A stretch of 64,000 nucleotides of DNA. It comes from Atrina japonica (lineage: Eukaryota > Mollusca > Bivalvia > Pterioida > Pinnidae). The notes below the pieces were generated by a model. It was not told the origin of the DNA. It was given only the letters and a program-made list of their open reading frames with translations, and made no database searches. Both the position numbers and the translations under genes were made by a program. The stretch is taken from assembly GCA_030159075.1 (NCBI GenBank), contig BROG01000233.1, positions 62,001 to 126,000 of the forward strand. The letters are read 5' to 3'. Numbering within the stretch: position 1 is the stretch's first letter; each line of letters opens with the position of its first letter. Below, piece after piece: positions 12,900 through 24,775 of this stretch.

Positions 12900-13085
12900 T
12901 TCTGGCTTTCCTGCTTTTCCTGTCTTTCGGATGAGACAGTTAAAACCGAGGCCCCGTGTCACGTTGCTAAATGGCCGTAAGTGCCGAGCATAGGCCAAAA
13001 TTTGAAGCCCTTCATCGGCATTTGGTGACGTCTCCATATGAATGAGAGATCCACGAGTCGGACGTTAAAACAACAATACTTACCA
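12900..13085 (+). mobile_element. 5'-truncated copy of the second SINE family
   Basis: CTTTCGGATGAGACAGTTAA, ATGGCCGTAAGTGCCGAGCA, GGTGACGTCTCCATATGAAT and GACGTTAAAACAACAATACT match the 56-kb SINE; the tRNA head is absent. Confidence 0.7.
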
Positions 13086-13394
13086 GCTGTGGTTATAAGG
13101 TCAAAGAGAGATAACCCTTTTTTAAAACTCAACAAATGTTATTATTATTCAAATGCATGGTACATGGCCAGTTCTGACCTTTTTTGCATCGAAAAAATTG
13201 ACCTAGAGAAACTGAAGTCCATTTCACTTTAATGGTTGGTGCATCTGTATCCGTTGTCAGCGGTAATCAGAAATTAAAAAAAGAAAGAAAACAAAAAGAC
13301 AGCTCTGAGTATTGACTTTTTAAGATGATTTCTACGCTAAATTTTGTATTTTGATATGAAATGTGAGGAGTGTATCCTCGTCACAATTGGTACA

Positions 13395-13740
13395 GACGTC
13401 TCAACAACAAGTCTGACAAGGCCCTAAGCTGATTTTGTGAGATAATTTGTAAGATGTTTTAGGGAGGCTGGTGGTCTTCTCCGCGGTACACTGTAACCAG
13501 GTCCTCTCCTATACCAATAAAACTGGGACCCGTTTTACGAAAGGTCGTAAGTTCTAAATCCTAAGTCTTAGTCCTAATTGTAATGGGAATGACCAATCAG
13601 CGATGCGTTGCCATGGTTTTTAGGACTAAAAGTTAGGATTTAGGACGTACGACCTTTCGTAAAACGGGCCCCTGGCCATCAAAATATAACTGAACAAATT
13701 CTGAGTGTCACCGTTGTGTAAAAACACCATTTTAAAAAAC
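13395..13740 (+). mobile_element. SINE body fragment carrying a nested MITE
   Basis: CCTAAGCTGATTTTGTGAGA, GGTACACTGTAACCAGGTCC and CCAATAAAACTGG are followed, after the MITE at 13525-13672, by GGCCATCAAAATATAACTGA, the continuation of the same SINE body. Confidence 0.6.
13525..13672. mobile_element. MITE, ~148 bp, long terminal inverted repeats, nested in a SINE
   Basis: The left end GGGACCCGTTTTACGAAAGG and right end (complement) GGGGCCCGTTTTACGAAAGG continue as inverted copies through TCGTA.GT.CTAAATCCTAA. The host SINE resumes after it with CTGG duplicated (2-4 bp, ambiguous). Confidence 0.8.
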
Positions 13741-14382
13741 AAATAAAAATTTTGCATATTTAAGGAAAATGGGAGTTCAAAGTTTTCTCAATGTAATGAT
13801 ACATACAATTGGCCATACACTACATAACATGATATTACATTGTTAAACCGACAAAACAATCCACTTGTTTTTACCATTATTATTAAAATTTTGAATGCAT
13901 GATCTCATCTTTTCATTTGCATTTGCGATGTGTTGATTTAGTTTGTATGAAATACAGGATGACTGGTAAATGAAAAATTGGATGTGATATAGAAAGTACT
14001 CGGCAATACACAAAGTCCGTACAATACTGTCTCTAAAAATACTAAATCATTTATTTCATTGCAGTACATATATGGTTTATTGGTATGTTTTCATCATTTT
14101 GTTTCAGTCAATCTACCAACAATTGGTGGTCATTCATGTATGACTGTATGTCAATGTAAAGAAATGTAAATATCACTGGTTTTACAATTGATCTGTTACT
14201 GTGACAATTACTTATTTTGTTTGTTTCACCCGTCTGGGCCATCTCAAACCTAGGGATGATTAACAAGTACAAACATGACACAATACTAAAGTTTGGAGCA
14301 CAATCTCTTTACAAATTCCTATTCCTGGATATAAACATGTACATGTATAGAAGTCGTGAAAGATTCAACTTGACAATGAATT

Positions 14383-14626
14383 TTGATTTTTATTTGATTT
14401 TTCGTTTTACGCCATACTCAACAATCTTTCAGTCATATGATGGCGTCCAGTTTTTATTGTTGGAGGAGAAACCCCGGTTACCCGGTTAAAGACCACCGAC
14501 CTTCCGCAAGAAAACTGGCAAACTTTCCCACTTAATTCGAAATGACCCTAGCGGGATTCGAACCAGAGGTGAGCGGCCTTGTGATTTAAAGCGCAATGCT
14601 CTAACCACTCGGCCACGGAGGCCTCC
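14383..14626 (-). mobile_element. V-SINE, full length, with 11-bp target duplication
   Basis: Head GGCCGAGTGGTTAGAGCATT, B box GGTTCGAATCCC, the common body and the GGCGTAAAACGAAAAATC tail on the minus strand. Flanked by GACAATGAATT at 14372-14382 and 14627-14637. Confidence 0.88.
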
Positions 14627-15313
14627 GACAATGAATTGACATGGGTAGATCTAGCAGGTATAGAAACCGGTAGTCATGAGATTTAATTTGATAGATCTAG
14701 CAGGTATAGTACCGGTGTTGTAGCATAGACTATCACTCCGGGCCCGGGTTAGACTTTACCCCATGGGGAGAAAAAGCGCCCCAGCATATTATTTTTCCCC
14801 AAACACAAAGTTAGTACAGTTTCCCGCTGGGCGGAAAAACCGACCTGGGGTAGAATTTTCCGCCTCTTATTTCCCGATTTCAAAATAGAAAATATTTGTG
14901 CATTTAAAAATTGATTGACATAATGCAATCTAGATATGAAAATGTCCTGATATTCTCAATTGAATGTTTGAAAAATAAAACATTTATTTTTGCAGACGTT
15001 GAAGTTTTGAGGTATCAACGCTGCACTAACAGACTATAAATTTGGTTATTAATGATTGATATCAATTGATGTTTTTGTTATAACGTTTATAACGAGATTC
15101 CGTTTATAACGAGAATATCTCTATTCCCCTTGCATTAACTATTCATTTCTGTATACATCTGAACGCCTATACAAATTCCAAAAATTTCTAAAGCTAAGAT
15201 AATCATTTTTTTACAGTGGTTACTTTTAGACGGATTTCGGATGTACTTCGAGAGATATTTTGGGCCTTGTATGATACCACTTTCTCTTTGGAAAATACAC
15301 ATATTAAATTGGA

Positions 15314-15359
15314 GCTCAACTGATGAAGTCTAATTGACAGAAACGATATCGTCTTGAGC
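15314..15359 (+). ncRNA. Hammerhead ribozyme motif, copy 1
   Basis: Stem I GCTCAA (15314-15319) pairs with TTGAGC (15354-15359). The core CTGATGA is at 15320-15326, stem II is GTC/GAC with a 5-nt loop, then GAAA, a short stem III (CG-ATAT-CG plus A-U), and the cleavage triplet GTC ending at 15353. One flaw: an A opposite A closes stem II where G-C is usual, so activity may be reduced. Confidence 0.75.
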
Positions 15360-15671
15360 ATTGTAACTTTGGTATTATGTTTATATAATTTATAACCACT
15401 AGGTCGTTGGGACTTGCTGCTGGACGTTTGAGAGCCCCGGGGGTATACATAAACCTAGTACCTGGTATTCCGGTACCAGCTGTATATTTTATACTAAAGT
15501 AATATTTGGCACTGATAACACCATTTAAATTCCAAAAAATTTTAAAGCTAAGATAATCTTTTTTTTTTTTACAGTGGTTACTCTTAGACAGATTTCGGAT
15601 GTACTTTGAGAGCTATTTTTGGCCTTGTATGATACCACTTTCTCTTTGGAAAATACACATATTAAATTGGA

Positions 15672-15717
15672 GCTCAACTGATGAAGTCTAATTGACAGAA
15701 ACGATATCGTCTTGAGC
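15672..15717 (+). ncRNA. Hammerhead ribozyme motif, copy 2
   Basis: Identical in all conserved positions to the copy 358 bp upstream: GCTCAA/TTGAGC stem I, CTGATGA, GAAA, GTC. Predicted cleavage is after 15711. Confidence 0.75.
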
Positions 15718-16028
15718 ATTGTAACTTTGGTATTATGTTTATATTATTTATAACCACTAGGTCGTTGGGACTGCTGCTGGACCGTTTGAGTCCCCGAGGG
15801 TATACATAAACCTAGTACCTGGTATTCCGGTACCAGCTGTTTATCTCATATTAAAGTAATATTTGGCACTGGTAACACCATTTAAATTCCAAAAATTTCT
15901 AAAGCTAAGATAATCATTTTTTGTTTACAGTGATTACTCTTAGACAGATTTCGGATGTACTTTGAGAGCTATTTTTGGCCTTGTATGATACCACTTTCTC
16001 TTTGGAAAATACACATATTAAAATTGGA

Positions 16029-16074
16029 GCTCAACTGATGAAGTCTAATTGACAGAAACGATATCGTCTTGAGC
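16029..16074 (+). ncRNA. Hammerhead ribozyme motif, copy 3
   Basis: Third copy in the array with the same core and arms; predicted cleavage after 16068, 357 bp from copy 2. The repeat ends about 35 bp downstream, where the sequence switches to TATAACGAG-rich DNA. Confidence 0.75.
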
Positions 16075-16939
16075 ATTGTAACTTTGGTATTATGTTTATA
16101 TTATCTATAACGAGATAAATATAACGAGATATCGCATGTAACGAGCTTATAAATTTGTCCCATCATGTAGTTTTAGTGCTGTATAACGAGGTATTTTACA
16201 AACAAGACTTACGATATCTATCTTTTGCTTTCTTTTTAAACTGTATGTTTTCTTTTCAAATAAACTTAACTTTTATTAAGATTAAATTGACTATTATAAA
16301 CTCTTGGCTTGGATGTCATTCTGTGATACATGATTCAACGTTGTATAATTAAGTTACCTTCCACAAGTGGTTATCAATCAATATAACCTGCAATCTGACC
16401 TCAATCCGTATAACGAATTCCGGCTATAACGAGATATAAATCATTCTATTTCATTATAAGTGGAGTTAATAAATAGAAGTACAATAATGATTAAATATAT
16501 TTTTGTTTCTGTATTGGTCAAGCAAATCGAACCTCAGCAAATCGGAGATATGTTTTCAAACATATTTGCTTAATCGCAACTCAATGTTTCAATGAAATAA
16601 ATCGACAATGATTTGAGTGTATTTAATGAATTTTAATACCAGATTTCACAATTTCAATTATTTTTATTTTTTAACCAATAATTAAAGTTGATCTGTTAGT
16701 CTTTGGCTTATATGGATCGATAGATTTCTAGTTATAGAACTGGAAACGGATAGATAGCTATACCTGCTATAAGGGGGGGGGGGGGCGTGCTGTCATTTGG
16801 GGAAATTCTATACTGGGGCGCCTTTTCCTACGGGGGAGTTGGGCCCGGGTTGATTCTTCATAGGAGGAAATTCTATGCTGGGCCGTTCTTCCGGGGGAAA
16901 CTATGCGGGGTGAGTCTATGCTACAACACCAGTAGTCAT

Positions 16940-17255
16940 GAGATTCAAATTGGCTATGAAATGGCATGGGTAGATCGAAAAGCTAATTGCACCTGAGTGA
17001 ACTATACAGATGACTTTTGCAAGTTTGTTAATTTCGTAGAATCGGAAAATAAATTTTTGATGCATTTTCTACGTCTTTTTGTCATTTTCATTCATTTTTA
17101 AATGCTTTCTTTGATTTTCACCCCTTTTATTCAATATGATGCATTCGTTTTATGCGTTTTACCTATATTTAGGTAGAGAAATACTTTCTGGAAAGAATGT
17201 TTCTGAATTTGTGAAGACTGCAAAAGAAAAGGTAGTTAGTTTTTCATATTGTCAT
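16940..17255. other. Spacer left of the 9.3-kb inverted repeat
   Basis: No ORF or repeat recognised. Confidence 0.5.
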
Positions 17256-18054
17256 TGCCCTGACAAATTATGGCTATAATATATGGCATTTTGTAACAGA
17301 TTCCACGTTTTTTGTTTGTTTTTTTTTAAGGGGGGGGGGTCTCGGCAGTTATCTGACATTTTAAAGGTTTTTATATTGATTGTGATGACAAAATAGATAT
17401 ACACATATACAAACCGAAAATCTGCACTTAATTGGCATTTTTATCCCACAAAATCCGTACAAAAAAGATAAGTACTCACATTTCAACATGACACCATGAA
17501 ATATTAAAGGTAATAGAAAACGAAACGTAGAAACAGGCTTATCCTGGATTCAGAAAACAGTGAGCCAAAAATTAGACAATGAAGATTTCTGTTTTATTAG
17601 CCAATTAAAATTATGCATTAATTAGTCAGCTAAATCTCAATGGATACTTGTATTAGGCGAAATATAGTTGGTAAATTAAGCAAAAAGTGCAAACTACCAG
17701 TTTACATACATGTAGCACATTATTAGCCGAATTCTGGACATTGACTTGATTAGAATAACTCACAAGAAATTTCTGATGTTAGAACCAAGAGTGTCCTTGG
17801 CCTTACTCATGTTGTGTGTATCTATGTATCGCTAGTCAAACTTATTTGTCTGTGATCGCTAAAAATATGGACCAAACAGGAATAAAAAAATAGCCAAAAA
17901 ATTTCATTTTTCAGCCAACAATAAGAAAGATTAATCAGTGACTCAATTGTCTAAAGGCAGAATGAACTCTGCTAAAACATGTAAATACAGCCGAATACTT
18001 AAAAGAGCATCAGTATACAGATAATATGGGGCATAGATAATACACAATGTTCAA

Positions 18055-18490
18055 AATTCATCTTGAAAACTGTTGAAATCCATACCCATAAACCATGTAT
18101 ATTCTTGTTACTTATATCAAGACCAGTTCATCTATGCTAAGTGTTAATCCCTGGGGGTCACCCTGGGCACCGCCCTTCCAATAGTGATCCAATATATTGA
18201 AAACTGTTGAGATCCCCACCCTTAAACCATGTAAATTCTTGTTACTTAAATCAAGACCAGTTCATCGATGCTTTGTTTAATGCCCCATATTGAACCCGGG
18301 TACCCCATACTTTTATTTATGCTTAGTGTAAATCCCTTGGGGTCATCCTGCGCACCGCCCTTCCAATAGTGGCCCAATATCTTGAAATCTATTGAGACCC
18401 CCACCCATAAACCATGTATATTCTTGTTACTTAAATCAAGACCAGTTCATCTATGCTTTGTTTAATGCCCCAGCCTTCTCTGATTTTATT
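18055..18490 (+). repeat. Tandem block, three units (left arm), inverted relative to 24776-25250
   Basis: Units carry CCCACCCATAAACCATGTA, ATTCTTGTTACTTAAATCAA and GACCAGTTCATC; CAAGACC starts at 18118, 18252 and 18437. The spacing of 134 and 185 bp shows an insertion in the last unit. Confidence 0.7.
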
Positions 18491-18678
18491 TCGACTATTT
18501 ACATGAAAGAGAATTATACTTAAACATCATAACTTTAATTGCTTTTATCAATTTTACATAAAAAGTTTGGGTAAAAAGATTTAATGAGGGGGTTCAATTT
18601 ATAAATGGCAATGATATATTCACACACACCCCCCCCCCCCTCACTCAACCACTTCGCCTCTGCCTTCTTTGATCTTCT

Positions 18679-18980
18679 TTACGGTCGGTATAATGGTCTT
18701 GTTAGCGACTGTTTCACTAGGTGAAATGTTGAGTTACCTGTTCGATGGCGGTTGTTGAGACGTCTGTACCAATTATGACGAGGATTCGTTCCTCACGTAT
18801 TTCATTTTAATTTGACTGTGGACTCACGGAGGGTGCGACCGGTCGATGCTTACTCCTCTATGGCACCTGATCCCACCTCTTGATTTCAAGAGGTCCGTGT
18901 TTGTCCATTTTTTACCACATTTGTACCTATATCCTGGACATCCTAATGATGGATTCCTTGGTATCTGAGACTTTATATTA
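18679..18980 (+). repeat. PLE 3'-end copy abutting the LINE
   Basis: Plus-strand tail from CGGTCGGTATAATGGTCTTG to CTTGGTATCTGAGACTTTAT; the LINE begins directly after. The opposite orientations suggest that one inserted next to or into the other. Confidence 0.75.
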
Positions 18981-19825
18981 CAACAGAGACAAGACCATGA
19001 TACTATAAAAATTTGGTATTTATATGATATTTCTGATTAAATTCCTCAAATGTGTAGAAAGAACCAGTATTAGTGTCTTTGATTCGATCATTTATGACAG
19101 ATACATTGTTTGTAAACCATTTTTTATGAAATAATACATTTCCCCCAATTTTGAATTTATTGTTGTACCAGATTGGAAATTTCAGTAAATTTTCATTACA
19201 GATTAGATGTATATCAGAATATTTCAAATTAAATCTATACCATGCTTTGAAAACATCAAACTAGAATTTATTTTTGCATTTACTCATGCATAACTGAATG
19301 TATTCTGTACCAAAATTTGCTAGAAGGTTTGTGTTAATGTAAGTTTTTAGAATGTTTCTGTACATCGAAAAATTATTTTTATCAACGTTTGTGTTAGAGA
19401 ATAAATGAATGCTAAATTTATCATTTTTAGACCACCATTGGCATAATTTAACCCCTAGGAAGTCATAGGGAGTTAAGTGTATTAAGAAATTTTCATTTGG
19501 ATTAGGGGGTGAAATAAAGAGGTGATTAAATTGAGAGATAAGTAATGATTTAATAATATTTATTTTTCCAGTAGGAGTTAGTGATCTTAGATTCCATATT
19601 TTTATTAATGATTTAAGTTTAGTAATTTTTTGTCAAAGTTAAGCTGTGGTATTTCATGAAGATTAACGTTTAAAGCAATTCCTTATAAAGTAAATTTATC
19701 TTTTCCCCACTGAAGATTAAATTCAGGCAGAAGACAGTCCCTACTATATTTTATACTACAATCCATATTACTTGTGTTTTGTCAACATTCATTTTTAAAC
19801 CAGAAATTTGTGAAAATTTAATTCT

Positions 19826-21434
19826 TTAATAGTTTCTTTTAATGATTGTTCTGACACCATCAAGATTTAAAACCTTATCGTCAGCACATTGTGAGAGTAG
19901 AATAGGTGTATTATCAACTTTGATACCCTTTATGTTATTATTATTACGTAATTTTGTAGCCAAAATCTCAACACAGAGAATAAACAGATATGGGGCAATA
20001 GGATCCCCCTGTCGACAGCCGCGAGTAAGATAGATTTCCACCTTGATTTATGGCTGAATGAACATTATTATGTAAAATTTTAAAAAAACTTATGATATCG
20101 TTACCAAAACCAAAAAAACTCAGTCTTTTCAATAAAAAACCAAGACACCGAATCGAACGCTTTCTCAAAATCAATCAATAGTAACATTCCAGGAATATCA
20201 TTCTCCATAGTAAATTGCATTATACCATAAACAAGCCTAATGTTGACCCCAATGCAGGGATGGAAATTAAGAAAAAATTCTCAGGAACCAAACGGGCTCC
20301 TCAGTTTTAAATTCTGGGAGCCCAGATTTAAACTTAGGGGCCCGTCATATTTACTTAAAAAATTTTAACCAGTTTGTGACCTTAACATTTTTAACAACTT
20401 GCTCAGCCGGTGCTATACTGATATTGTGCTTGCCCGCCATGAAAATTTGGTTTCCCGCAAAGAAAAAAATATTTGAGTCAATTTTATGTATTATTAATTT
20501 ATTGTTATTTTAATAAATATATGTAACTACTGTGTATTTAAATTGATGCAAATTACAAAAGTTTTCATTTTCTAAAACAATATCTATCCATTTTAAGTAT
20601 CTCATTCACCTACATGTAAATTTGATTAAGATTTTATAACTTTTATACAATGTATAGTGTTACATGTACATGTATCATCATTTTAGCACATCCTGAAATT
20701 CAGTTCTGTTCGGTATCGGTTCTTTTATTACACACACCCAACTTTCATTTCCTCCATAAACTGCAAGCAACAACAATCAACACACGATGTGTGACATTTA
20801 TGGCCACGAGGTAAAGACTAACGTATTTACTTGTCAATAAAATAATCATTTTAATTTCTAACTGGTTTTTAGCAATCCATTTAAACTACAAATAGAAGGA
20901 AATGGGTCACTTTCGAAACTTAAGATTTTTGAAATGACGAATGCAGAATGGTTGTACTTTTACTTTCATTTTGATAAAAGCGGACATTCGAACTTAACAT
21001 GTCCAAATTTTAGCTTCATCAGATTGGGAATTTTAAGGACCAAAATTTAGAAAAAAACATATTATTTCCGAATAACGGCCCCAACAAGTGACAAAAAATT
21101 CCTGAAATCAATTCGCCAAACGGGCGACTTCGTACGTAAAACAATTCGCCCGATCGTAAATTCAGTCGCCTCGGGCGAACGGGCACCCGTTAATTTCCAC
21201 CCCTGCAATGTATCGTCCAGAGAGGAAACCAGTTTGATCTTCATTGATTAGTTTATTGAGGGCCGATTTTTTTCCAGAAGCTATAGTACCAGAAGCAATT
21301 TTTTCTATAATATTTAGTAAAGATATCGGTCTCCAATTTTTAATTAAATGTCTAGGTTTATCTGCTTTTGGTATACAAGAAATTATCCCTTGTCTCTGAG
21401 TAATGGAGAGTTGACTGACCTGAGTGGTATCCAA
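19826..21434 (-). pseudogene. LINE ORF2 reverse transcriptase, split by a 951-bp DNA transposon
   Basis: RT motifs run from CIPKADKPRHLIKNWRPISL through GFLSGRYIG, then (after the insertion at 20255-21205) IRLVYGIMQF, LLLIDFEKA, RGCRQGDPIAPYLFILCVE and QCADD. Removing the insertion and one CAATG copy restores frame through Arg-Tyr-Ile-Gly-Val-Asn. Confidence 0.8.
20255..21205. mobile_element. Non-autonomous hAT-like DNA transposon, 951 bp, with 5-bp target duplication
   Basis: Ends are CAGGGATGGAAATTAA on the left and the complement of CAGGGGTGGAAATTAA on the right (15 of 16 identical). They are flanked by the direct repeat CAATG at 20250-20254 and 21206-21210. CAGGG termini are typical of hAT elements; a 5-bp duplication is shorter than the usual 8 and recalls hAT5-type elements. 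No transposase ORF seen. Confidence 0.85.
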
Positions 21435-22165
21435 AATTTATAGACCTAACAATAAATTCTTCCAAACAACCCCAAAATCATTTAAAAATTCTGTAGTAAA
21501 CCCATCGGACCCAGGGCTTATTTTTCATTGATTTTAGGGTTTTGCCTGCTTCTTTGTATGTTATTTAACCTTCTAATTGGTTAGATTAAATTTTTTGAAA
21601 GTTTAAGTGTTTTTGAATTTTTCAGATAACAATATAAATTAGTATTCTTTATACTGTTATTCTGTGCATTACTGGAATAAAGATTTTTATAAAATGTGCA
21701 AACTTCTTCTAAAATAGCATCTTATTTTGTTTTAATCTCATTATTTATTTTTTTTTGTAGTTTTGGTATAATTCTAGAAATAAAATTTCTGTTTTCCAAA
21801 TCAAAAAAGTCGCTGGTAGGTTTCCCCCTCTTTTAGCCATTTTGCTCTGGATCTGATAAAAGTCCCTTTAATTTTGTGCCCTTAAGGTTTCTAATTCCTG
21901 CTTTTTAGAACAAAGTTCATCTAAATTTACCTCATTTAATGCTTCCAATTCTTGTATTGATTTATTAGAGTATTTTCCCTGATGTTTTGTTGCTTTTTTG
22001 TATGATGCATATGAAATTGTTTTACCTCGAATTCCCACAAGCAGTGTTTCTAAAAATAATTGGTCATTTATCACGAATTGAATCTTAGAATTTGGTATAT
22101 GCTCAACATTATTTGGATCATAGATTGTATACAATATTGTTTCTTGACAAGAGCTAATACAAGTG

Positions 22166-22940
22166 TTATTCTTTATGGTGTAAAAGAGAATTGTTAAATT
22201 TCCAAATTCCTCTACCTTTTTTAAATTCATTTATTTTTATTATTATTTTTGGGAAAGAATGATCTGTTCTAGAACCCGGGTCAATGCTAGAAAAATTAAT
22301 ACTGGGCAACAAACTTTCTGATACAAGAAAATGGTGATTGTTTAATATGGTTTCTTTTTCTCCGTGTATATTTTCTAACATTTTCAAGTTGTTCTCGGAA
22401 AATATCTATAAGAACCAAAGTTCTCAATTATTTCTAATACCTTGTTTCTAGCCCTAGGATTATTTATATTTTTATAAGAGTTATCATAATCAATTGTAGG
22501 ATTCAACACAAGATTAAAGTCACCACATTTGATAACATTACTATTATTAAACTCATCAATAGTATCTGAGATTTTAGAAAAAAATTGGAGTGTCCTGGTT
22601 AGGCCCATAAATATTTATAAGTGTAACGTGGGAGCCTTCAATATCAATATCTAAAGCTAAAAAATTACCTGAATCATCTTTTTTTTTCTTTATGAACTTT
22701 ACACTCAAAATTATTACGTAAAAGTATCCAACTCCACGTGCATTTCTGCGAAAAGAAGCAAAGTACACCTCATAACCCCATTCGTTTCTAATTAAATCCT
22801 CTTTGTCTTGAGTAAAATGTGTGTCTTGGAGACAAAAAGATATTGCTCTTAGTATTTCTAAGATAAGAAAAAACATCTTTACGCTTTTCTCTATTTGAAA
22901 GCCCTTGAACATTAGCTGATATTATCTTAATTCCCTCCAT
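22166..22940 (-). pseudogene. LINE ORF2 endonuclease domain (frameshifted)
   Basis: Apurinic-like endonuclease motifs appear in order across frameshifts: SANVQGLSN, THFTQDKEDLIRNEWGYEV, NIYGPNQDTP, KCGDFNLVL, DHSFPKIIIK. These catalytic-region motifs fix the domain as the L1/Tx1-type endonuclease rather than a restriction-like one. Confidence 0.75.
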
Positions 22941-24019
22941 CTTACTATCAGGGCATTTTGATCTACCAATCCCTACCAAGATGAGAGATAAGAAAAAGGA
23001 TAAGAAAAAATGAGAAGTGTGAAAAAGAAGGTGAAAAGAGAGTAGAAAAACAGATAAAACATATATATAAAGTACACATAACACACACTCATGTACATGT
23101 ATGAAAACATAAAAACGTGAACAACAGAAAATACATATAATAGAAAAAAACAAACATTCAATGTAAAATGTTAGATATGGCTTATTCATGGGTTTTTCAT
23201 TACTGAAATACATTAAAATGCTTTTGTAAAGTAAGGTTATGGTAATATAAATATATCAAAACACAAAGTGAGAGGGATAGAGTATATAATTGTACATATG
23301 ATAAGACCGATAACACTGTAGTGACTACAAAATCCATTACTTATAGTTATTAGTTGAAATATCAAGGGAAGGTAACTTAGGTTATTTTTTCCCATTTGTA
23401 TTGTAATTGGTACAATAAATATAAGTTTACTTGCAATAGAATAAATGTCCAATAATATTCAAAGGTACAACAAAGGAAGACTCTTTGGGGAAACGTGTAA
23501 TGACACTGTTACTTTCAGTGTTGCCTAGACATTGGACAATTAACAAAATTAATCAGATATTGATACTAATCAATGATACATGTAGGTCACATAGGATAAC
23601 AATAGATATTTCTTATAAATGTTATGAGGACAAAGTTTTGTTTTGTTATTTTATATTTAACTATAATATACATATATACATACGAACACACCTCTAAAAT
23701 GAGGTGTCGAGAACATACATTGGTACAGGTACATAGACACACAGACATTAAATAAACATGGGCAGTAGCTAACAGCTGATAGGTGTAAAACAGTCCATGG
23801 ATTACCTATGTCAACTGTAGCCATGCTAAATCCAGTAGATAGTTCACGTGAGGTGTAACAGTTAATCTAATATACCCATCACAACTACTGTTAATTGTTA
23901 TTATAATGTACATATATTTAGCCTTATTCATTTGGTGACTTTTTGCTTTTCATTATTTTCTTCCACTTGATTGATATGCTTGTCAATTGTCAACTCGATA
24001 TCCTCATTTAATGGAAATT

Positions 24020-24742
24020 TAATTATTTGATTAGTTTCTTTACACAGTCCGAATATGTGGCAGTTATAAAACTATATTCAATTTTGTCATTACTACCAAT
24101 TCTTCCCATCAGTTTTAAGTTTTCTTTTGTAATGTCATTACTGATGTGAATTCCAGCTTTTCTGAGTTTATTTTTATTTGCCATTATAACAGATTTGATG
24201 TCATTATTGAGAAATTTCATTATAATGGGCCTTGGGGATCCTTCTTGGAGGCGATGTATTGCCACCATGTCATAATAGCCGTTCATTCTAAAACCTGTTA
24301 GCTCACAAATTCTTCCTGGAAAAAAATCTCTCAGATTTTCCTTTTTCATTTCGGGGAAACCACGAACTCGTATACTATTCTTTCTCGAGTATTGTTCATT
24401 CTGGTTTGCCAGTGATTTAACCTCAATTATCTTTTTTTGTTGGTGCACCAGAAAATCCTTCATTTCATTATTTTTTTGTCTTTTTTACTCATTTCCTGTC
24501 TCATGCTTTCCAAATCAAAAGAAATCCCTTCTATCTTTGCAGTCAATATCTCGTCTAGTGCATTTTAGAGGTTTTGCTTAAGTCCTTTAAAGAAGTTTTA
24601 ATTTCTGTCAATTCATATCTAATTTCTCCTATTTCCTTTGAAATATCATTATCAGTGGAGGTGTCCAGTGCCAGTTTCATTTGATTACTATTTTTTGTGT
24701 TGTTACCAGGACCTGTGCTTTTTCTTGTAGGGTAAGAAGACA
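24020..24742 (-). pseudogene. LINE ORF1 (RNA-binding, RRM-like)
   Basis: A charged N-terminal helix region (EIRYELTEIKTSLKDL) is followed by YSRKNSIRVRGFPEMKKENL and RPIIMKFLNNDIKSVIM, as in L1-type ORF1 proteins that bind LINE RNA. At least one frame break occurs near 24470-24555. Confidence 0.7.
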
Positions 24743-24775
24743 TGGTGAAATAGCAATACACCTGTATTCAATGAC

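Larger units (their letters stand above)
15173..16109 (+). repeat. Retrozyme-like tandem array, 2.6 units of ~358 bp, three hammerhead motifs
   Basis: The unit beginning AAATTCCAAAAA recurs at 15173, 15527 and 15884. Each unit holds: a stretch ending near GGAGCTC; a hammerhead motif; ACTTTGGTATTATGTTTAT; CCACTAGGTCGTTGGGAC; a hairpin-like CCTGGTATTCCGGTACCAG; and AAAGTAATATTTGGCACTG. Cleavage sites (after GTC) fall at 15353, 15711 and 16068, so two complete monomers of 358 and 357 nt lie between them. No ORF. Tandem monomers each with a hammerhead are the hallmark of retrozymes; the name is by architecture, not by homology search. Confidence 0.8.
14714..16930. repeat. Inverted-repeat-bounded block containing the hammerhead array
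   Basis: GGTGTTGTAGCATAGACT (14714-14731) recurs perfectly inverted at 16913-16930. Both ends have GGGCCCGGGTT nearby and G-rich stretches. Inside are the ribozyme array and TATAACGAG-rich flanks (15075-15116, 16106-16147, 16405-16440). Possibly a DNA transposon carrying the retrozyme; no target duplication found. Confidence 0.45.

Noticed and set aside
16767..16996. Overlapping frames on both strands near the poly-G tract
   Set aside because: Low-complexity G-rich DNA at the edge of an inverted-repeat block; no family resemblance.
22973..23213. Hydrophobic minus-strand frame upstream of the endonuclease as a membrane protein
   Set aside because: It is the AT-rich linker between LINE ORF1 and ORF2; the endonuclease starts at the Met near 22940.
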